Origin: Paenibacillus_AR sp051594765
GTDB lineage: Bacteria > Bacillota > Bacilli > Paenibacillales > NBRC-103111
Length of the DNA: 64,000 nucleotides
Assembly: GCF_051594765.1 (NCBI RefSeq)
Contig: NZ_JBPPGJ010000003.1
Coordinates: 314,488-378,487, forward strand
Direction of reading: 5' to 3'
The notes beneath the pieces are model-generated. The model had not been told where the DNA came from. It worked only from the letters and a program-made list of their open reading frames with translations, and searched no databases. Shown one piece after another: positions 59,991 to 64,000 of this stretch; position 1 is the first letter of the stretch, and the number at the start of each line of letters is the position of its first letter. The position numbers and the translations under genes were made by a program.

Positions 59991-62456
59991 ATGGCCGAGG
60001 AAATCAGATCTCAAATCAAAGAGCGGGATATCGGTTCGGAAATGCGCGAGTCCTTCATGGATTATGCCATGAGTATCATCGTCAGCCGCGCCCTTCCCGA
60101 TGTCCGCGACGGACTGAAGCCGGTGCATCGGCGTATCTTATTCGCCATGTCCGAGTTGGGGATGGCACCGGACAAACCCCACAAGAAGTCCGCCCGTATC
60201 GTCGGTGAAGTCATCGGTAAATACCATCCCCACGGCGACTCCGCCGTCTATGAGACGATGGTCCGGATGGCACAGGATTTCTCCTTGCGCTACATGCTGG
60301 TAGACGGACACGGCAACTTCGGTTCCATCGACGGCGATATGGCGGCGGCCATGCGTTACACCGAAGCCCGCTTGTCCAAGATCGCCATGGAGCTGCTTCG
60401 CGATATAAACAAAGAAACCATCGACTTCGTTCCCAACTATGACGGCGAAGAGCAGGAGCCGGCGGTTCTGCCCGCCCGCTTCCCGAATCTGCTCGTCAAC
60501 GGCGCTTCCGGTATCGCAGTCGGGATGGCCACCAACATTCCTCCCCACAACCTGGGCGAGGTCATTGACGGCCTCCAGCATCTGATCGAGTTCCCGGATG
60601 CAACTCCGATGGATCTGATGAGCTTCATCAAGGGTCCGGACTTCCCGACGGCCGGCTACATCATGGGACGCGAAGGAATCCGCTCAGCTTACAACACGGG
60701 CCGGGGCTCCGTCACCATGCGCGCCCGGGCCACCATCGAGGAGAACAACGGCAAGGCCCGGATTCTGGTCAACGAGCTGCCTTACCAGGTAAATAAGGCA
60801 CGCCTGATCCAGAACATCGCCGAGCTGGTCCGCGAGAAGAAGATCGACGGGATCACCGACCTGCGTGACGAGTCCGACCGCAACGGCATGCGCATCGTCA
60901 TCGAGCTGCGCCGTGACGTGACGCCGACCGTCGTTTTGAACAATCTGTACAAGCATACCGCTATGCAGTCCAACTTCGGCATCATCATGCTGGCGCTGGT
61001 CGAAGGCCAGCCGGAGGTATTGAACCTGAAGGACATGCTGTTCCACTACCTGGAGCACCAGAAGGTCGTGATTCGCCGGAGAACCGAATACGACTTGAAG
61101 AAGGCGGAAGCACGCGCTCATATTCTCGAGGGCTTGCGCATTGCCTTAGACCATCTGGACGAGGTCATCGCCCTGATCCGCTCCTCCCGTACCACGGAGG
61201 AAGCGCGGGAAGGCTTGATCAGCCGGTTCGGACTGAGCTACGATCAAGCCCAGGCGATTTTGGACATGCGTCTGCAGCGTCTGACCGGCTTGGAGCGTGA
61301 GCGGATCGAGGAAGAATACCAGGAGCTCATGAAGAAGATCGCCGAATACAAGGCCATTCTGGCCGATGAGAAGCTGATCTTGGCCATCATCAGCGAGGAG
61401 CTGCGCGAGATTCGGGAGAAGTTCGCCGATCCCCGCAGAACCGAGATCACCGTCGGGGAAGAGAGCATTCTGGACGAGGACTTGATCCCGCAGGAGGACG
61501 TGATCATCACGATCTCCCACTCCGGCTATATCAAGCGCCTGCCGGTGCATACCTACCGTTCCCAGAAACGGGGAGGCAAGGGCGTCATCGGGATGGATAC
61601 GAAGGAATCGGACTTTGTCGAACATTTGTTCGTATCCAATACCCACCACTATCTCATGTTCTTCACGGATAAGGGCAAAGCTTACCGCCTGAAGGCCTAC
61701 GAGATTCCGGACCTGAGCCGGACCGCCCGCGGTACGCCGATCATCAACCTGCTTCAGATCGAGCAAGGCGAGACCATCAGCGCGGTTATTCCGGTGCAGG
61801 ACTTTAATGCCGATCTGAACCTGTTCTTTGCGACCCAGCAGGGTATCGTGAAGAAGACGCCGTTGGAGGATTACTCCAACATCCGCAGGGTCGGATTGAT
61901 CGCCATCGGTTTGCGTGACGACGACAAGCTGATTGGTGTCAAGCTGACGGACGGCAAGCAGGAGATCATCATGGGCACCAAGGATGGCATGTCCATCCGC
62001 TTCCCGGAGCAGGACGTCCGGCCGATGGGCCGTTCCGCAACCGGCGTGAAAGGCATTCAACTGTCGGATGACGATGCCGTCATCGATATGGACGTAGTCG
62101 ATCCGGCCAACAGCGTGCTGATCGTCACCTCCAAGGGCTACGGCAAGCGTACGCCGGTGGAAGATTACCGTATTCAGACCCGCGGCGGCAAGGGCATCAA
62201 GACCTTGAACATCACGGATAAGAACGGTCCTATCGTCGGTCTGAAGGTGGTTCAAGAAGAGGAAGACCTGATGATCATTACGGCCCAAGGCACCATCATC
62301 CGGATGAGCATGTCCGGCATTTCCATGATGGGACGCAACACCCAAGGGGTCCGCTTGATTCACATCAAGGAAGACGATGAAGTATCCACCGTTACCCGGG
62401 TTCAGAAGAGCGAGAATGACCCCGACGAGGGAGTCGAAGACGAGGATATGGAGTAA
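59991..62456 (+). CDS. gyrA: DNA gyrase subunit A
   Basis: An 821-residue breakage-reunion subunit. The catalytic Tyr is Y123 (AAMRYTEARLS). The quinolone region reads HPHGDSAVYE with Ser84 and Glu88, the fluoroquinolone-sensitive residues. The C-terminal beta-pinwheel has the GyrA box QKRGGKG (near 523-529). Independent promoter, terminator downstream. Confidence 0.98.
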   Translation: MAEEIRSQIKERDIGSEMRESFMDYAMSIIVSRALPDVRDGLKPVHRRILFAMSELGMAPDKPHKKSARIVGEVIGKYHPHGDSAVYETMVRMAQDFSLRYMLVDGHGNFGSIDGDMAAAMRYTEARLSKIAMELLRDINKETIDFVPNYDGEEQEPAVLPARFPNLLVNGASGIAVGMATNIPPHNLGEVIDGLQHLIEFPDATPMDLMSFIKGPDFPTAGYIMGREGIRSAYNTGRGSVTMRARATIEENNGKARILVNELPYQVNKARLIQNIAELVREKKIDGITDLRDESDRNGMRIVIELRRDVTPTVVLNNLYKHTAMQSNFGIIMLALVEGQPEVLNLKDMLFHYLEHQKVVIRRRTEYDLKKAEARAHILEGLRIALDHLDEVIALIRSSRTTEEAREGLISRFGLSYDQAQAILDMRLQRLTGLERERIEEEYQELMKKIAEYKAILADEKLILAIISEELREIREKFADPRRTEITVGEESILDEDLIPQEDVIITISHSGYIKRLPVHTYRSQKRGGKGVIGMDTKESDFVEHLFVSNTHHYLMFFTDKGKAYRLKAYEIPDLSRTARGTPIINLLQIEQGETISAVIPVQDFNADLNLFFATQQGIVKKTPLEDYSNIRRVGLIAIGLRDDDKLIGVKLTDGKQEIIMGTKDGMSIRFPEQDVRPMGRSATGVKGIQLSDDDAVIDMDVVDPANSVLIVTSKGYGKRTPVEDYRIQTRGGKGIKTLNITDKNGPIVGLKVVQEEEDLMIITAQGTIIRMSMSGISMMGRNTQGVRLIHIKEDDEVSTVTRVQKSENDPDEGVEDEDME

Positions 62457-62464
62457 TATAAGCA

Positions 62465-62498
62465 GGCAGGAGCGGGATATCCCCTCCTGCCTTTTTTT
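62465..62498 (+). terminator. rho-independent terminator of gyrA
   Basis: GGCAGGAG (62465-62472) pairs with CTCCTGCC (62484-62491), followed by seven T. Confidence 0.9.
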
Positions 62499-62589
62499 CG
62501 ACAATAGGTCTCTATAGACGCGGTGGGACTTTTCACCTACAATGAAAAATATGACGGTTCCTTGAACTCCCAAGAACGGAGGTTTGACC

Positions 62590-63666
62590 ATGGCGGTAGT
62601 ACCCGTATCCCAAATAAAGCTGGGCGATAGAGTCATCGAACAGGTGTTCACGAAACGTGGCAGCCTGCTTTTTGATAAGGGGTTTACCATTACCCCGCGT
62701 GAGCTGGATATTCTTCAAGCGTTCCAGGTTCCCTCCGTTGCCGTGGAGGGCCGTTGGGAAGCAGCGGAGACGTCAGCGGCGAAGAACGAAGAGGCGGAGA
62801 ACGCATCCGTCCCTCTCCCTACCCTGTTGGTGGAGTATGAGAACGTATTGAACCTTTTCCGCAAGGTCATGTTCTCGCTTCGTTCCGGAGGTGCCCTTCC
62901 CCTCCTGGAGCTTCGCACCAGGCTGGAATCTCTCTTACAGCATGCCGACCAGTACCACGTCCTTACCTTCACGCCCCGATCGATCAATCTTCGGGACTAT
63001 CTGCTGCACAACAGTATTCTCGTCGCGATGACGTCCTACCAGCTGGCCAAGTGGCACGGTCTTCCGGCGAAGGACTGGATCCCGGCAGCCTTGGGCGGAC
63101 TGCTGCATGATATTGGCAATGCCAAGGTGGACGAGACCATTCTGGAGAAGAAGGGCAAGCTGACCCACACCGAACAGGAAGAGATGCGGACCCATACCGT
63201 ACACGGCTATCAGATGCTAAAGAACGTGGCAGGTCTGAACGAAGGCGTGAAGCTGAGCGCCTTGCAGCACCATGAGCGCGAGGATGGATCCGGGTATCCA
63301 CTGGGTGTCAAGGGCGACAAGATTCATCCCTATGCCAAAATCATCTCCGTGGCCGATATCTACCACGCTATGACGTCCCCCAGATTCTACAAGAAGCAAG
63401 CTTCTCCCTATCTGGTGCTTGAGCAGCTTCAGACCGAATCCTTCGGCAAGCTGGATCCTGCCCTGGTACAGACCTTTATTCAGAAAGTCACCGAATTCCA
63501 CAACGGGACGTTAGTTCGGTTAAGCGATGGCCGTATCGGCTCGATCGTATTCTCGGACCGCAGCCACCCGACGCGACCTTGGGTGAACATCAATAATACG
63601 ATCGTAAACCTGACGTTGGACCGAAGCCTCTATATTGAGCATGTCATCAACTCGCTCGGCAGTTAA
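62590..63666 (+). CDS. HD-GYP domain protein
   Basis: A 358-residue protein with an N-terminal unassigned region (about 1-115) and a C-terminal HD-GYP domain: HNSIL near 139, LHDIGNAKVDE near 172, HHEREDGSGYP near 226 and SVADIYHAM near 257. HD-GYP proteins hydrolyse c-di-GMP or related nucleotides. The metal ligands look complete. ATG 62590 has GGAGG 7 bases upstream. It stands between gyrA and the rRNA operon, a position common in Paenibacillus by recollection. Confidence 0.92.
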   Translation: MAVVPVSQIKLGDRVIEQVFTKRGSLLFDKGFTITPRELDILQAFQVPSVAVEGRWEAAETSAAKNEEAENASVPLPTLLVEYENVLNLFRKVMFSLRSGGALPLLELRTRLESLLQHADQYHVLTFTPRSINLRDYLLHNSILVAMTSYQLAKWHGLPAKDWIPAALGGLLHDIGNAKVDETILEKKGKLTHTEQEEMRTHTVHGYQMLKNVAGLNEGVKLSALQHHEREDGSGYPLGVKGDKIHPYAKIISVADIYHAMTSPRFYKKQASPYLVLEQLQTESFGKLDPALVQTFIQKVTEFHNGTLVRLSDGRIGSIVFSDRSHPTRPWVNINNTIVNLTLDRSLYIEHVINSLGS

Positions 63667-63791
63667 ATATTCCAGTCCCGGAAGGTTGACTTCGGTTCTC
63701 CGATTGTGGTACATTAGATCTCGCCGCTTCGGACGGACAGCTTGTCCGGGACAACACAGCAAGAGATTATTAAGAAATTGAAAATTACCTC

Positions 63792-63820
63792 TTGCAATTG
63801 TGTAGGCGAATGTGTTATAT
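63792..63820 (+). promoter_or_regulatory. rRNA operon promoter
   Basis: TTGCAA (63792-63797), 17 bp, TTATAT (63815-63820). The leader 63821-63938 contains CTCCTTGAAAACTGAACAAC, a typical rrn leader element. No tRNA gene is seen in 63667-63938. Confidence 0.65.
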
Positions 63821-63938
63821 TAATCAAGTCGCCTCCGAGAGACGACAAAATGCAACAAGAAGTTAGCTCCTTGAAAACTGAACAACGAGTAGTAACAAAA
63901 CACAGCCAAGTGTAATGAATGAGCTATATCGAACGAAC

Positions 63939-64000
63939 CTTTTTGGAGAGTTTGATCCTGGCTCAGGACGAACGCTGGCGGCGTGCCTAATACATGCAAG
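63939..64000 (+). rRNA. rrs: 16S ribosomal RNA, 5' end only
   Basis: The last 60 or so bases match the universal 16S start: GGAGAGTTTGATCCTGGCTC, then ACGAACGCTGGCGGC and TAATACATGCAAG. The gene runs out of the window. The exact 5' end of the mature RNA is uncertain by a few bases. Confidence 0.97.

Overview
The window is a piece of a Firmicutes chromosome spanning the replication origin, most likely from Paenibacillus or a close relative in Paenibacillaceae. The evidence is the gene order rpmH-dnaA-dnaN-yaaA-recF-remB-gyrB-gyrA-HD-GYP-16S rRNA on one side of oriC, the rnpA-spoIIIJ-jag-mnmE-mnmG-rsmG-noc-soj-spo0J block on the other, the sporulation genes spoIIIJ and yyaC, perfect parS sites, DnaA boxes and GC-rich codon use. 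The genus is inferred from synteny and protein style, not from a database search.

Layout. Positions 1-12.8 kb are an accessory zone. It holds small regulator-effector modules: MarR with an alpha/beta hydrolase, TetR with an NmrA-like protein, TetR with an NADP oxidoreductase and an MFS pump, and MarR with an ABC-2 exporter. Also present are a DbpA-type RNA helicase and several gene remnants (a short-chain dehydrogenase, a P4-type primase, possibly an IS3 transposase). This zone abuts the 3' end of rlmH, and copies of that 3' end recur inside it in direct orientation. This is the arrangement of SCC-type cassettes that integrate at rlmH (orfX) in staphylococci. No recombinase gene is visible in the window.

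Positions 12.8-24 kb, minus strand, hold the WalRK cell-wall control operon: walR-walK-walH-walI-walJ, an HtrA-like protease, a CxxH/CxxC small protein, an acyltransferase and rlmH. An M23/LysM/G5 murein hydrolase lies upstream of walR. Positions 24-32 kb hold a GC-rich 111-bp tandem repeat, then purA, dnaC, rplI, gdpP and a yybS-like gene. Positions 32-37.9 kb are a less conserved stretch: a MOSC protein, a sugar isomerase/epimerase-like protein, an ABC-2 exporter of three genes with a long structured leader, a DUF421 protein and a small membrane protein. Positions 37.9-43.7 kb hold rpsF-ssb-rpsR, a YjzC-like gene, tRNA-Ser(CGA), a DUF951 protein, an MscS channel, a DUF3343 protein, yyaC, a DUF4446 protein and a cysteine desulfurase. 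Positions 43.8-52.9 kb hold spo0J, soj, noc, rsmG, mnmG, mnmE, jag, spoIIIJ, rnpA and rpmH, all on the minus strand and so transcribed away from oriC. Positions 53.0-63.7 kb hold oriC and the plus-strand replication genes. The window ends 62 bases into a 16S rRNA gene.

The core genes form a replication, segregation, wall-control and translation hub organised around oriC, with strand switching at dnaA. The accessory side carries self-contained detoxification or efflux modules, each with its own operator palindromes. The strongest novel candidate is the SCC-like attachment-site array at rlmH. Other items of interest are a symmetric bidirectional promoter/operator, a probably leaderless marR, a 111-bp tandem repeat, a terminator-like hairpin in the soj leader, and a parS-like sequence in a terminator loop.
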